Positions 8,423 to 17,203 of a stretch of 43,449 bases of DNA are shown one piece after another (within the stretch, counting starts at the first letter, position 1; each line of letters opens with the position of its first letter). The position numbers were made by a program, and so were the translations under genes. A model generated the notes under the pieces. The model was not told where the DNA came from. It saw only the letters and a program-made list of their open reading frames with translations, and searched no databases. This stretch comes from CAYWFP01 sp964457365 (GTDB taxonomy: Bacteria; Planctomycetota; SZUA-567): positions 1-43,449 of the forward strand of contig CAYWFP010000022.1 in NCBI GenBank assembly GCA_964457365.1, read 5' to 3'.

Positions 8423-8747
8423 TTACCTCCACCGGCAAGGGGTATGGTCGCGGCGCTGCGAGAGGAATTTCATGCACCGGTACGCGCAGTAGACCCGCAT
8501 CGTCCGCGAAAAGCGCCAGGGCGCGAAAAAAGTTACGCTGAAAACCTTAAAAAGTTTTTCTTCTGCATCCCCTTATCGTGTAGGGCCTTCAGTGCTCCCC
8601 CGTCAACTCCTGCCGAACGCGTACGGTACGGATCTGTACCGAAGCCGCTTGCATTCGCCCTCGTCATGCCGCAGATGTGAAGCGGTGAACGCGGGTTTCG
8701 TTCCCGCGACGGTTCTTTGACAAGTGGAGTACGGAGGGGAGGCGATG
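8423..8747. other. Gene-free stretch with an AT-rich island and hairpins
   Basis: No convincing reading frame in 325 bases. An AT-rich island around 8528-8570 stands out from the GC-rich surroundings. Two perfect stem-loops follow: CGGTAC/GTACCG (8624-8641, 6-base loop) and CGCGGG/CCCGCG (8690-8708, 7-base loop). A longer-range pair, CCGCTT near 8645 with AAGCGG near 8680, could enclose another arm. Nothing matches 6S, tmRNA, SRP or RNase P RNA by eye. The region lies beyond the 3' ends of both the LRR gene and the histidine kinase gene. It may hold a bidirectional terminator or a small RNA. Confidence 0.4.
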
Positions 8748-11700
8748 TCAGACGGTCTCGTCGGTCTCGGTGCCGAGCACGCGCGCGACCTCGCGCGAGA
8801 ACTCGGTGATATCGAAAGGCTTCTGGACGAAGCCGAGCACGCCCTCGTCGAGGATACTCTGCGCCTCGCCGTTGAGACTGTAACCGGTGGCCAGCAGCGC
8901 CTTGATTTCCGGGTTGATCCGGCGCATGGCCAGAAAGGTCTGGTGCCCGTTCATCTGCGGCATGATCATGTCGAGGATCACCAGGTCGATGAAGGACCAG
9001 GCTTGTTCGTAGTACGCCACCGCCTCGGCCCCGTTCTCGCAGGCGGTGACCTTGTAACCCAGGCCGCGGAGCATGTCCAGCGCCATCTCGCGGATCAGTT
9101 CCTCGTCTTCGACCACGAGGACGCGCGCCTCGTGGCTGGCGGGGACGCTCGCCGTCGCGGCGGGGGCGCGCGCGCGCGCGGTCGCGGTCAGCGGCAGGTA
9201 TACCGTGACCGTGGTGCCGTGACCGACATCGCTGTAGACGTGGCTGGCGCCGCGGTGGGTCTTGACCGTGCCGTAGACCGAGGCCAGGCCCATGCCGGTG
9301 CCCTGCCCCTCGGGCTTGGTGGTGAAGAACGGCTCGAACATCCGCTGTTTCGTTTCCTCGTCCATGCCCTCGCCGGAGTCGGTGATGCTGATGCGCAGGT
9401 AGAGGCCGGGGAGGAGTTCGAAGGGGCAGCGCGCGCAGTAGGCTTCGTCGAGGTCGGCCATCTCCGTCTCGAAGATCAACTCGCCTCCCTCGGGCATGGC
9501 GTCGCGGGCGTTCAGGGCGAGGTTGAGGATCGCGTTCTGAAGCTGGCTCGGGTCGCCCTTGGTCATGGCCACGCGCGCGCGCAGAAGCTGCTGGATGTGG
9601 ATGCGCCGGTCGATGCTGTGCTCGAGGATATTGACCACCTCGCCGATGATCCTGTGCATGTCGACGGGGATCGACTGGTACTGCCCCTTGCGCGCGTAGG
9701 CCAGAAGCTGCTTGGTCAAGTCGGCCGCGCGGCGCGCGCCGATGAGGACGTTCTGGGCGTAGCGGCGCAGCGTCTCGTCGTCGAGCCGCTTGGCGAGCAT
9801 GTCGGCGTAGCCCATGATGCCGGCGAGCTGGTTGTTGAAGTCGTGCGCCACGCCGCCGGCGAGCTGGCCGATAGCCTCCATCTTCTGCGACTGGAGGAGC
9901 TGCTCCTCGAGGCGCTTGCGCTCGCCGATATCCTCGACGAGTTTGAGGATCATCCGGGGCTGCCCCTCGACATCCGGCAGGAGCGTGCCGAGAACGTTGA
10001 CCCAGCGCTCCGAGCCGTCCCGGGCGATGTCGCGTTTCTCGAAGACGAAGGAGGAGATGGCGCCGCGGACCAATTCCCGGAAATGCGAAGCCTCCACCTC
10101 CCGGTCTTCGGGGTGGGTGAGCTCCTGAAGGGTCTTGCCGATCAACTCCTCCCGGTCATAGTCCAACAACACGCAGAGCTGCGGATTGACGCGGACGAGC
10201 CTGTACGTATCGACTTCGACGAGGGCAATGCCGACGGGGCTGTGCTCGAAGACGCTGCGGTAACGCGCCTCGCTCGCGCGCAGCGCCTCCTCGGCGCACT
10301 TGAGCGCGTGCACGTCGGCGTGGGTGCCGATCATGCGCGTCACCTCGCCCTCTTCGTCCCAGGCGATGGCCTTGCCACGGCCGAGCACCCAGTGCCAGTC
10401 GCCGTCCTTGCGCCGGTAGCGGAACTCGACGGCGAAGGAGTTGCCGTCTTCGCGGATCTGCGCTTCGATCTCCCGCCACGCCCGGTCCAGGTCGTCGGGG
10501 TGGACCAGTTCGCGCCAGCGCTCGAAGGTGACGGGGAACTCGTCGGGCTCGTAGCCGAGCATGGTATAGCAGCGCGGGCTCCAGGTCACGGCGTCGGCGG
10601 TCAGGTTCCAGTCCCAGAGCCCGTCGCTGGTGACCTCCATCGCCAGGCGGTACTTCTCCTCGCTGGCGGCGAGTTCCTCCTGCATGGCGTATTCGTCGGT
10701 GACGTCGCGGAAGACCAGGACCACGCCGAGGACGGTGCCGTCGCGGTCGCGGATCGGCGCGGCGCTGTCGGCGATCTGTCGCTCGCCGCCGGCGCGGGCG
10801 ACAAGGGCGGTGTGGTTGGCCAGGCCGACGACCTTCCCGCTCAGCAGCACCCGGTCGACCGGGTTCTCCGCGGGCTCGCGGGTCTTGGCGTTGACGATGC
10901 GGAAGATCTCGGTCAGCGGCCTGCTCAGCGCTTCGGCGATGGCGTAGCCGGTCAGCGCTTCGGCCACGGCGTTCATGCGCGTGATGCGGCCCATGACGTC
11001 GGTCGCGATGACCGCGTCGCCGATGGAGTCGAGCGTCACCGCCAGGCGCTGCTCGTTGCGGCGGATGGCCTCCTCCATTTCCCGGCGCCGCACCGCCGCG
11101 TTGATCCGGGCGGCGAGTTCCTCGAGCAGATCGCTCTCCTCCTGGAGGAACGGCCCCTCGGCCTCCGGCGGGCGCGGTTCGAGATAGCAGACCTCGAGCC
11201 GGCCGCGCACCACGCCGTCGATGCGGATCGGGGCGGACAGGCAGAACTCGCTGTCGCGGTAGTTCCCGGAGCGGTATTCCTCGCCGTCGAACTCGACGCG
11301 GGCGCAGGCGATCTCCGGATACTGCCACGAGGGCGGCAGCAATTCGGCGATGCGCCGGAGCTTCTCGCCCAGCGGCGCTTCCGCCTCGGCGAGGATCTTC
11401 GAGGTCTCGAAGAGGCAGCGCAGTTCCTTGATCCGCTCGTCCAGCGCGTCCTCGGCCCGCTTGCGTTCGGTGATGTCGAGCAGGATACCCTGGTAGCGGA
11501 GGACCTCCCCGGTTCCGTCGCGGATCACGGTGGTGCGGTCGTCCACCCAGCGCACCTCCCCGTCGGCGCGGACGAGGCGGTATTCCTGGGTGAAGGTGTC
11601 GCGGCCGGCGGCGGTGTATTCGGCCACCTCGCCGGCGACGCGCCGCATGTCCTCGGGGTGGACGAGCCGGGCGTAGGGGACCGCGCCGGAGAGCAGGTCC

Positions 11701-12881
11701 GCCGCGGCGTAGCCGTATTGCGCGACATTGTCGCTGACGAAGGCCACCGGCCAGCCCTCCTCGGCGCGCCACTCGAAGAGCACGGCCGGGCTGCTGTTGA
11801 TCACGAGGCTGGCCGTGCGCAATTTTTCCTCGGCGGCCTCGCGCGCGGCCTCCTGCGCCAGCGCGTTCATGGCGAAGCCGATGTCGTCGGCCACTTCCCG
11901 GACGAGGTCGCGCTCCTCCTCGTCGTCGACGAAGTCGGGCGGGATCGAGACGGTCAGCATGCCGAAGATCGTCGCGCCGTGGCGCAGCGGCGCGGTGATG
12001 CCGACGAAGCCGCGGTAGGCCGGCGCGACCGGGCAGCCGCCGCATTTTTCGAACGGGTCGCGCACCGTCACCGCCGCCTCCCGCGCCAGGGCCTTGTCGA
12101 AGCAGGGCGGCAGGCCGCCCGCAGCGAGCCATTCGCGCAGGCGCGGCAGGTTCTCGCCGAGCTGGCTCTCGAAGACGGCGTCGACGTTCCGCTCCGCGTC
12201 GAAGCGAGCGATCCAGGCGTTGCGATAGCCGCGCGTCTCGGTCAGGCAGAGGCAGGCGCGCTCGAGCAGCCGCACGGGGTCGGTCTCATTGGCGAGCATC
12301 TGGTTGACGTTGCGGATGGAGCGCAGCACCGCGTTGAGGTGGCTCAGCCGGCGTTCGGCCCGTTCCGCCTCGCACAGGTTGCTGACGGCGATGCGGTACT
12401 CCACCGCGCCGCCCTCGCGGCTGCGAATGCGCCGACCCCGGAGCGCGCAGACGACGGCGCCGCCGTCTTTCCGCCGCAGGCGCATCTGGTCCTGCTCGAC
12501 GGTTTCGCTCCTGGCCAGCCGCGCGCGGAAGTGGATGAACCGGCCGCGGTCCTCCTCGGCCATCCACGAGACGCTGGCGCCGCGTAGCAGGTCGGCGGGC
12601 TTGACGCCCAGGAGGTCCGCGAGGGTGTGGTTGGCCTTGCGGATGATGCCGGCCTCGTCCAGCGACATCAGCCCCACCGGCGCGAGCTCGTACAGGTCCA
12701 GCAGCTCCTGCTCGGTGCGCTGGAGCTCCTCGTTCTGGAGCCTGAGCTCGGTCTGGTGGACGCCGAGTTCGTGTACAAGCGCGCGAACCTTATCGGGAGA
12801 CAGATCCTGCCAGTCGCCGTCGGGCACGGCGACGATCTCCTCGGCGCGCCGGCGCAGTTGTTCGAAGAAGGATTCGCTCAT
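8748..12881 (-). CDS. Cytosolic hybrid sensor histidine kinase, PAS-GAF-PAS-GAF-PAS3-HK-REC
   Basis: 1377 residues without a membrane segment. Order of domains: PAS (about 60-165), GAF (185-345) containing FEKCGGCP with Cys280 and Cys283, PAS (355-475), GAF (490-600), PAS (610-735), PAS (740-860), PAS (870-990), dimerisation/phosphoacceptor domain with His1013 in GGVAHDFNN, an ATPase domain (N-box near Asn1123; G-boxes ITDSGEGM and GTGMGL), and a C-terminal receiver with Asp1304 in DLVILDMIMP and Lys1354. All catalytic residues are intact. The start is ATG 12881 with GGGAA upstream. The CxxC in the first GAF could sense redox state or a metal; that is inference. No output regulator gene is adjacent. 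Confidence 0.93.
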   Translation of the reverse strand: MSESFFEQLRRRAEEIVAVPDGDWQDLSPDKVRALVHELGVHQTELRLQNEELQRTEQELLDLYELAPVGLMSLDEAGIIRKANHTLADLLGVKPADLLRGASVSWMAEEDRGRFIHFRARLARSETVEQDQMRLRRKDGGAVVCALRGRRIRSREGGAVEYRIAVSNLCEAERAERRLSHLNAVLRSIRNVNQMLANETDPVRLLERACLCLTETRGYRNAWIARFDAERNVDAVFESQLGENLPRLREWLAAGGLPPCFDKALAREAAVTVRDPFEKCGGCPVAPAYRGFVGITAPLRHGATIFGMLTVSIPPDFVDDEEERDLVREVADDIGFAMNALAQEAAREAAEEKLRTASLVINSSPAVLFEWRAEEGWPVAFVSDNVAQYGYAAADLLSGAVPYARLVHPEDMRRVAGEVAEYTAAGRDTFTQEYRLVRADGEVRWVDDRTTVIRDGTGEVLRYQGILLDITERKRAEDALDERIKELRCLFETSKILAEAEAPLGEKLRRIAELLPPSWQYPEIACARVEFDGEEYRSGNYRDSEFCLSAPIRIDGVVRGRLEVCYLEPRPPEAEGPFLQEESDLLEELAARINAAVRRREMEEAIRRNEQRLAVTLDSIGDAVIATDVMGRITRMNAVAEALTGYAIAEALSRPLTEIFRIVNAKTREPAENPVDRVLLSGKVVGLANHTALVARAGGERQIADSAAPIRDRDGTVLGVVLVFRDVTDEYAMQEELAASEEKYRLAMEVTSDGLWDWNLTADAVTWSPRCYTMLGYEPDEFPVTFERWRELVHPDDLDRAWREIEAQIREDGNSFAVEFRYRRKDGDWHWVLGRGKAIAWDEEGEVTRMIGTHADVHALKCAEEALRASEARYRSVFEHSPVGIALVEVDTYRLVRVNPQLCVLLDYDREELIGKTLQELTHPEDREVEASHFRELVRGAISSFVFEKRDIARDGSERWVNVLGTLLPDVEGQPRMILKLVEDIGERKRLEEQLLQSQKMEAIGQLAGGVAHDFNNQLAGIMGYADMLAKRLDDETLRRYAQNVLIGARRAADLTKQLLAYARKGQYQSIPVDMHRIIGEVVNILEHSIDRRIHIQQLLRARVAMTKGDPSQLQNAILNLALNARDAMPEGGELIFETEMADLDEAYCARCPFELLPGLYLRISITDSGEGMDEETKQRMFEPFFTTKPEGQGTGMGLASVYGTVKTHRGASHVYSDVGHGTTVTVYLPLTATARARAPAATASVPASHEARVLVVEDEELIREMALDMLRGLGYKVTACENGAEAVAYYEQAWSFIDLVILDMIMPQMNGHQTFLAMRRINPEIKALLATGYSLNGEAQSILDEGVLGFVQKPFDITEFSREVARVLGTETDETV

Positions 12882-13002
12882 CGATGTTCCCGCTGTCTTC
12901 TCATCGGCGAGACAGGGCAATTGCCCGCTCTTCGCGACCGGCGACAGCGAAGCGAAGAAACCGGTTTCATAACCCCCATCCAACCCCATCCAATTCGAAT
13001 TA

Positions 13003-13031
13003 AGTATAAACGCATTTGCCAGTCAAGCCAA
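13003..13031 (-). promoter_or_regulatory. Candidate promoter for the histidine kinase
   Basis: On the minus strand TTGGCT (13026-13031) and TATACT (13003-13008) are separated by 17 bases. Transcription would begin near 12996 and leave a leader of about 115 bases before the ATG at 12881. An overlapping TTGACT four bases further down is a second possible -35. Confidence 0.5.
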
Positions 13032-13081
13032 ATGAAAATCATCCGGGGAGAACAAGCAAAATGTTAGCCATCTTAACAATG

Positions 13082-13095
13082 TGCAACATATTGCA
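13082..13095. promoter_or_regulatory. Palindrome upstream of the kinase promoter
   Basis: TGCAA-CATA-TTGCA is a perfect inverted repeat of 5-bp arms in AT-rich DNA, about 50 bases upstream of the candidate -35. It looks like a binding site for a dimeric regulator, but there is only one copy. Confidence 0.3.
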
Positions 13096-13192
13096 TATCA
13101 GGGGCTTTGCCGAAGAAATCGCTAAACGGGGCGCTATATGACTTAATGGGATTTCGGGGCTAACGCGCAGAACGCGTGGTGCGACGCGAGAG

Positions 13193-13234
13193 AAAAATTA
13201 ACAACCGCGGAGCCTGTCGGGTGACGGATTCCGC
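13193..13234 (-). terminator. Intrinsic terminator of the glycosyltransferase gene
   Basis: 13207-13218 and 13223-13234 form a stem of 12 positions with a 4-base loop and only one or two mismatches depending on strand. On the minus strand it is followed by GGTTGTTAATTTTT. It lies 27 bases past the stop codon at 13261. Confidence 0.65.
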
Positions 13235-13260
13235 GTCGGAATAAATCCCGCATGTGCGGA

Positions 13261-14448
13261 TCAGCCGGAGAAGGCGTAGCAGTTGTCGATCACGTGGCGG
13301 TAGACGCCTTCGGTGTAGTCGGCGACGACGTCCCAGTTGTACTTGTTCTCCACGGCGCGGCGGCCGTTGGCGCCGAGCGCGCGGCAATGGTCGTGGTCGG
13401 CCAGGAGCGAGCCGATGCCGTGGGCGAGGCCGGCGGCGTCGGCGTCGACGAGGAAACCGTTGACGTCGTGCCAGACAAACTCGCGCGGGCCGCCGGCGTT
13501 GGTGGCGACGACGGGCTTGCCGGCCGCCCAGGCCTCGAGGATGACGATGCCGAAGGGCTCGTTGCGGCTGGGGACGGCGACGATGTCGCACGCGCGCATG
13601 AGGTCGATGTATTTCGCGCGCGGCAGGGTTTCCAGGAAGACGCAGGCGTGCTCGACGCCGAGTTCGCGCGCGCGATTGACCACGGTCTCCTTCTCCGGGC
13701 CGGTGCCGGAGACGACGAAGCGCGTCTCGGGGTAGTAGCCGAGGATCATCGGCACGGCCTCGACCAGCAGATCGAAGCCTTTCTGCCGGCTCATGCGCCC
13801 GGCGGCGAGGATCGTCGGCGCCTGCGCCGCGAGGCCGTACTCGGCCTTCACCGTCGCGGGATCGATATAGCCGTCGAAGTGGTGAAAGCTGACGCCGTTG
13901 GGGACGACGTGGACCTTGTCGTGCGGCACCTGGTAGATGCGCTGCACCTCCTCGGCGAGGAAGCCGCTGACGCAGACGATCTGGTCGGCGTGATAGCAGG
14001 CCTCGGCCTCGAGGTTGCGGATCTCCTCGGCGAAGCCGTCGTAGAAGACGTTGGCGTCGCGGCCGAACTCGGTGGAGTGCATGGTCAGAAGCCCGCGCGT
14101 GCCGAAGCCCTGCATGATGTACTTCATCGCGTTGCCGGTGAGCCAGTCGTGGGCGTGGACGAGCTCAAAGTTGCCGACCATGGCGGTAATCTCGTGGAAG
14201 CGGTGGGCCATGGCCTGGCACATCTGCTCCATCGAACCGACGAAGTTCTCGGAGAGGCCGTGGTCGATGCGGTGGTAATGCACGCCGTCGATCTCGGCGT
14301 AGCCGTCCAGACCCTCCTTGCGGCGGGTGATGATATGCAGCTCATGCCCGCGCCGCTGCAGCGCCGCGGCGAGCTCGGTCACGTGCACGCCGAGGCCGCC
14401 GAGAAAGATCGAGTGCAGGGATTCCCAAGAAAGCATGACAACGCGCAT
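13261..14448 (-). CDS. GT4-family glycosyltransferase (glycogen-synthase-like)
   Basis: 395 residues with a GT-B fold. The N-terminal block MRVVMLSWES...FLGGLGVHVTELAAAL is the acceptor-side loop typical of GT4 enzymes annotated as glycogen synthases or sucrose-synthase-like transferases. The C-terminal half has GRMSRQKGFDLL, SGTGPEKE and the donor-binding EPFGIVILEAWAAGKPVV, with the E-x7-E type motif around NEPFGIVILE. The start at 14448 has AAAGGA seven bases upstream; a longer reading to 14550 has no such signal. It probably uses a nucleotide-sugar donor in the cytoplasm to extend a glucan or surface glycan; the precise product cannot be told. Its terminator is visible downstream. Confidence 0.88.
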   Translation of the reverse strand: MRVVMLSWESLHSIFLGGLGVHVTELAAALQRRGHELHIITRRKEGLDGYAEIDGVHYHRIDHGLSENFVGSMEQMCQAMAHRFHEITAMVGNFELVHAHDWLTGNAMKYIMQGFGTRGLLTMHSTEFGRDANVFYDGFAEEIRNLEAEACYHADQIVCVSGFLAEEVQRIYQVPHDKVHVVPNGVSFHHFDGYIDPATVKAEYGLAAQAPTILAAGRMSRQKGFDLLVEAVPMILGYYPETRFVVSGTGPEKETVVNRARELGVEHACVFLETLPRAKYIDLMRACDIVAVPSRNEPFGIVILEAWAAGKPVVATNAGGPREFVWHDVNGFLVDADAAGLAHGIGSLLADHDHCRALGANGRRAVENKYNWDVVADYTEGVYRHVIDNCYAFSG

Positions 14449-14767
14449 GAGTCGGTCCTTTCCGTTTTGCGATTCGCAGCAGCGGGTAATGTCCTTGCCG
14501 TGTTTGCTAAAGCCGGTTGTTCGATAATGCAAGCGGGAAAACCGCGGCATGTAAACAATCTTGGTCCGCCGGCTCGAATCGGAGCGCTGCCGGCGCTACA
14601 TTTATACAGTTAACTTATTTCTGGATAAATAGTTGCAGAATAAATTACAGCGGCGAATCAGGCGCATGGAAGAAAACTTTCCGATTCTTGTTGTGCCCTT
14701 TATTAGCAAGAGGTTGGCTCAATGCAGCCGATGTCGGGGAAGTAAAGAAGCGTTCAGGAGCGCGGAG
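14449..14767. other. Intergenic region between receiver-like and glycosyltransferase genes
   Basis: 319 bases with no convincing gene. An AT-rich segment at about 14599-14650 includes, on the minus strand, TTATCC and TATAAA 16 bases apart, which may be the promoter of the glycosyltransferase with a long leader. No clear terminator of the receiver-like gene was found. Confidence 0.35.
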
Positions 14768-15163
14768 CTACGACGCCATATCGATATGGAGCAGATCGTA
14801 TTCGCAGAGGTCGCTGGCGAAGCTGTACACCGCGCGCATTGCCGCTGGCGTGCCGTTGGCCTTGAAGAAGACGCGGTCGAACTCGTCGCCGCCCTCGATG
14901 TGGCGCGGGTGGGTATGGGCGAAGATGAAGCTGCGCGGGTGGTGGCGGCGGATCTCGCGGGCGAAGGCCGGACCGTCCTCGCGCGGATAGGTCGTCTCCA
15001 TGACCACCAGCAGCGCCGCGTACGACTCGGCCATACCGCCGGCAAGCGCGGCGCGGGCCTCCCTCGGCGTGGCGGCGATTCGGCAGGCGATGCCGTTGAC
15101 GGCGGCGAAACGTTCCCAGAAGCGGCGCATCTCCGGGTCGGGATCGATGAATATCGCGTTCAT
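14768..15163 (-). CDS. Receiver-like protein with Glu in place of the phospho-Asp
   Basis: 131 residues laid out as a response-regulator receiver domain. The acidic pocket is present (Asp7, Asp9), as are the switch residue Thr84 (IFAHTHP) and the conserved Lys101 (VFFKANG). The phosphoacceptor position, in LLVVMETTYPREDG, is Glu56 instead of Asp, followed by the usual Pro60 and Gly64. Glutamate at this position often mimics the phosphorylated form, so the protein may be always active or may have lost phosphotransfer. There is no output domain. GGAG lies upstream of the ATG. It is encoded just before the glycosyltransferase on the same strand. The homology is weak by eye, so this is a fold-level call. 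Confidence 0.6.
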   Translation of the reverse strand: MNAIFIDPDPEMRRFWERFAAVNGIACRIAATPREARAALAGGMAESYAALLVVMETTYPREDGPAFAREIRRHHPRSFIFAHTHPRHIEGGDEFDRVFFKANGTPAAMRAVYSFASDLCEYDLLHIDMAS

Positions 15164-15324
15164 GATGCAAACTCCACACCAGACGAGGTTCTTGTTTCGT
15201 CATCGGCATTTCAGCGCAAATCTGAAGACGAGTTCCGATAATTTCGCGAAAACGGCAGAAGAAACGCCCGCCGATGCGTAACATACAAGTGAAGAAGCGT
15301 TTGCGTTTCGACAAGGGAGTACGG

Positions 15325-17001
15325 ATGGCCGACCGAAGAGGGGCGACTCTGCTGCTGCTGGCGTGGCTGCTCTGCGCGCCGGCGGCGGGGATGGAGAGCT
15401 GGCAGGAAGACCTGCAGCTGCAGACCCAGTCGGAAATCTCGGACAAGGTGGTCGCGCTCGACGCGCCATACAAGACGCGGCGGCGTTTCGTGCGCGAGGT
15501 GGTCGAACTGGCCCGGCAGGCCGACAGCAAGCGGCGCCGGCTGATCTACGAGCAGCTCTGGGCCTCGTTCGCGCGGAACAATCCGCAGCTCCAGCGCGGC
15601 GTGGTCGAGGTCTTCGCCCGCCTGGCCGACCCGACGACGCTCGAGGCGCTGATCAAGGAGATGATCTACACGCGCCACCGGGTGGTGCGCCGCGCGATCC
15701 TGCTGCACCTGCCGATGTACTGCGTCCCCGACGCGCAGGACCGCGAGGTGGTGCGGCAGATCGTCGAGCAGGAGATCTACGAGATGCCCCGGCGCTATCT
15801 GCCGCTGGTGCGCAAGCCGCCGCTGCGCGCGGGGAGCGAGGCGTACGACCCCGCCGCCGACCGGCTGCGCCAGCTCGTCGAGACCGCTATCGCCGGGCAG
15901 CTCGACCCGGTCGAGGCGGTGATCGACGGCCTGGAGACGCGCGAACAGGGCCGCGCGGAGGCGGCGCTGGCGCAGCTCTGCGGCGTGGTCCTGGGGCGCT
16001 CGCGCGAGGACTGGCGCCAGAGCTGGCGCGGGCGTTTCCCGACCTTCACCTCGCCGCGGCAGACCGAGATCGACGAGGCGCAGCTCCTGGCCTGCCAACT
16101 CCTGGACGACATGGGCGCGGAGGGGACGACCTATCTCTGCGTCCGGCTGCGGCGGCTGGCGACGGTGGAGCGCGAGGAGGTCACTCGCGGCGCGCTCGAC
16201 GCGGCGGCCGGGTTGACGCGGACGGCGCTGCGGGAGAGGCGACACCAGGCGGCGGCGCTGAAGAAGGCGGAGACGGCGCCGCGGAAGATGGAGGAGAGCG
16301 AGCGGAGCTGGCGACTGCGCCGGCTGGCCGCGGGCGAAAGGCTGCGGGAGCTGGCGGGCGAGCTGGGGCGGAAGTATCTCGACGAGGAGGACCCGGCCGT
16401 GCGGGCCTCGGCCTACGGCTGCCTCGGCGCCACGCGCGAGACGGAGTACGTCGCGCTGATCCGCGAGGCGCTGCGCCGACGGAACGAGACCAGCCGCATG
16501 CTCGCGCAGGTGGCCACGGTCCTCGGCGAGATCGGCGGACTGGAGGCGGTCAAGATTCTGGCGCTGCAGGCCGACTACCGCGACGTCGCCGCCACCCCGC
16601 GGCGGCAGGCCGACGAGTACGCGCGCGTCAAGGCCGCCATGGCCGCGCTGGCACGCATCGCCCTGGATGTGGAGGCGGACGGCTTCAAGGTCGAGCTCTC
16701 GGTCCGCGACACGGCCGTCGGCAAGGAGGCGCTGCAGCGGCTCTGCGCCCACCTCGGGGACGCGCGCACCATCAGCGGCGCGCCGCGACTGCCCACGGGC
16801 GAGCGCATGACCGTGCGCGAGCTGGCGCGCTGGCAACTGCGGCAGACCTTCCACACGCGCACGGCGTGGTTCGGGCAGGTGCTGGCCGCGGCGGGGATGC
16901 GTTTCCAGGACAACAGCTTCGAGGCCGCGCGGTGGCTGGACGTCTACGAGGCGGTCTTGAAGGCCCGGGTCCGGCCCGAGGCGCCGCTGGAGCAGCCGTA
17001 G
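15325..17001 (+). CDS. Exported HEAT-repeat protein
   Basis: 558 residues. Residues 1-19 form a signal peptide (charged start, then LLLLAWLLCAPAAG) with probable cleavage near Ala-Gly. The mature part is helical, with HEAT-like helix pairs in the first third (LADPTTLEALIKEMIYT, VVRRAILLHLP) and again after residue 340 (EEDPAVRASAYGCLGATRE, LAQVATVLGEIGGLEAVKIL). The C-terminus ends in a block with RTAWFGQVLAAAGMRF. HEAT repeats are protein-binding scaffolds; no catalytic residues are visible. ATG 15325 was chosen over 15274 because GGGAG precedes it and the signal peptide then starts properly. It is divergent from the receiver-like gene. A second exported HEAT protein lies at 35441-36388. Confidence 0.82.
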   Translation: MADRRGATLLLLAWLLCAPAAGMESWQEDLQLQTQSEISDKVVALDAPYKTRRRFVREVVELARQADSKRRRLIYEQLWASFARNNPQLQRGVVEVFARLADPTTLEALIKEMIYTRHRVVRRAILLHLPMYCVPDAQDREVVRQIVEQEIYEMPRRYLPLVRKPPLRAGSEAYDPAADRLRQLVETAIAGQLDPVEAVIDGLETREQGRAEAALAQLCGVVLGRSREDWRQSWRGRFPTFTSPRQTEIDEAQLLACQLLDDMGAEGTTYLCVRLRRLATVEREEVTRGALDAAAGLTRTALRERRHQAAALKKAETAPRKMEESERSWRLRRLAAGERLRELAGELGRKYLDEEDPAVRASAYGCLGATRETEYVALIREALRRRNETSRMLAQVATVLGEIGGLEAVKILALQADYRDVAATPRRQADEYARVKAAMAALARIALDVEADGFKVELSVRDTAVGKEALQRLCAHLGDARTISGAPRLPTGERMTVRELARWQLRQTFHTRTAWFGQVLAAAGMRFQDNSFEAARWLDVYEAVLKARVRPEAPLEQP

Positions 17002-17011
17002 GCGGGCGCGG

Positions 17012-17203
17012 TCAGTTCTCGTCCGCCTCGACCCACCAGGGCTTGTCCCGCCGGTTCTTCCACCCGAACCAACCTTCGTATTCCAGGCAACGGACGGTCA
17101 GGGCGACCGTCTGGATGGCGCCGACGAAGAGAAAGGCGCAACCGAAGGAGAACGGCAGCAGCAGCACGATTTCAAGCCGGTCTTCGCCCGGATCGGAAAC
17201 CAC
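17012..17203 (-). CDS. Small one-membrane-segment protein (uncertain)
   Basis: A 63-residue reading frame from a GTG at 17203 with one strong hydrophobic segment (about 11-38) and a tryptophan-rich tail (EGWFGWKNRR...WWVEADEN). The composition looks like a real membrane protein rather than a chance reading, but there is no Shine-Dalgarno sequence. The same frame continues upstream through two stop codons into another hydrophobic stretch, so it may instead be the remnant of a longer gene. I do not recognise the family. It ends ten bases from the stop codon of the convergent HEAT gene. A copy of the dispersed repeat lies directly upstream. Confidence 0.4.
   Translation of the reverse strand: MVSDPGEDRLEIVLLLPFSFGCAFLFVGAIQTVALTVRCLEYEGWFGWKNRRDKPWWVEADEN

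Larger units (their letters stand above)
12882..13260. other. AT-rich intergenic region upstream of the histidine kinase
   Basis: 379 bases without a credible gene and clearly poorer in G+C than the flanks. It carries the kinase promoter (13003-13031), a palindrome at 13082-13095 and the terminator of the glycosyltransferase gene (13193-13234). These are listed separately. Confidence 0.6.

Noticed and set aside
8724..12587. A 1287-codon plus-strand reading frame opposite the histidine kinase
   Set aside because: Same artefact: Asp/Val/His/Gln-rich, no domain, antisense to a gene with all catalytic motifs.
13129..13160. A fourth copy of the dispersed repeat near CTTAATGGG at 13142
   Set aside because: Only nine bases match the core and the flanks do not align.
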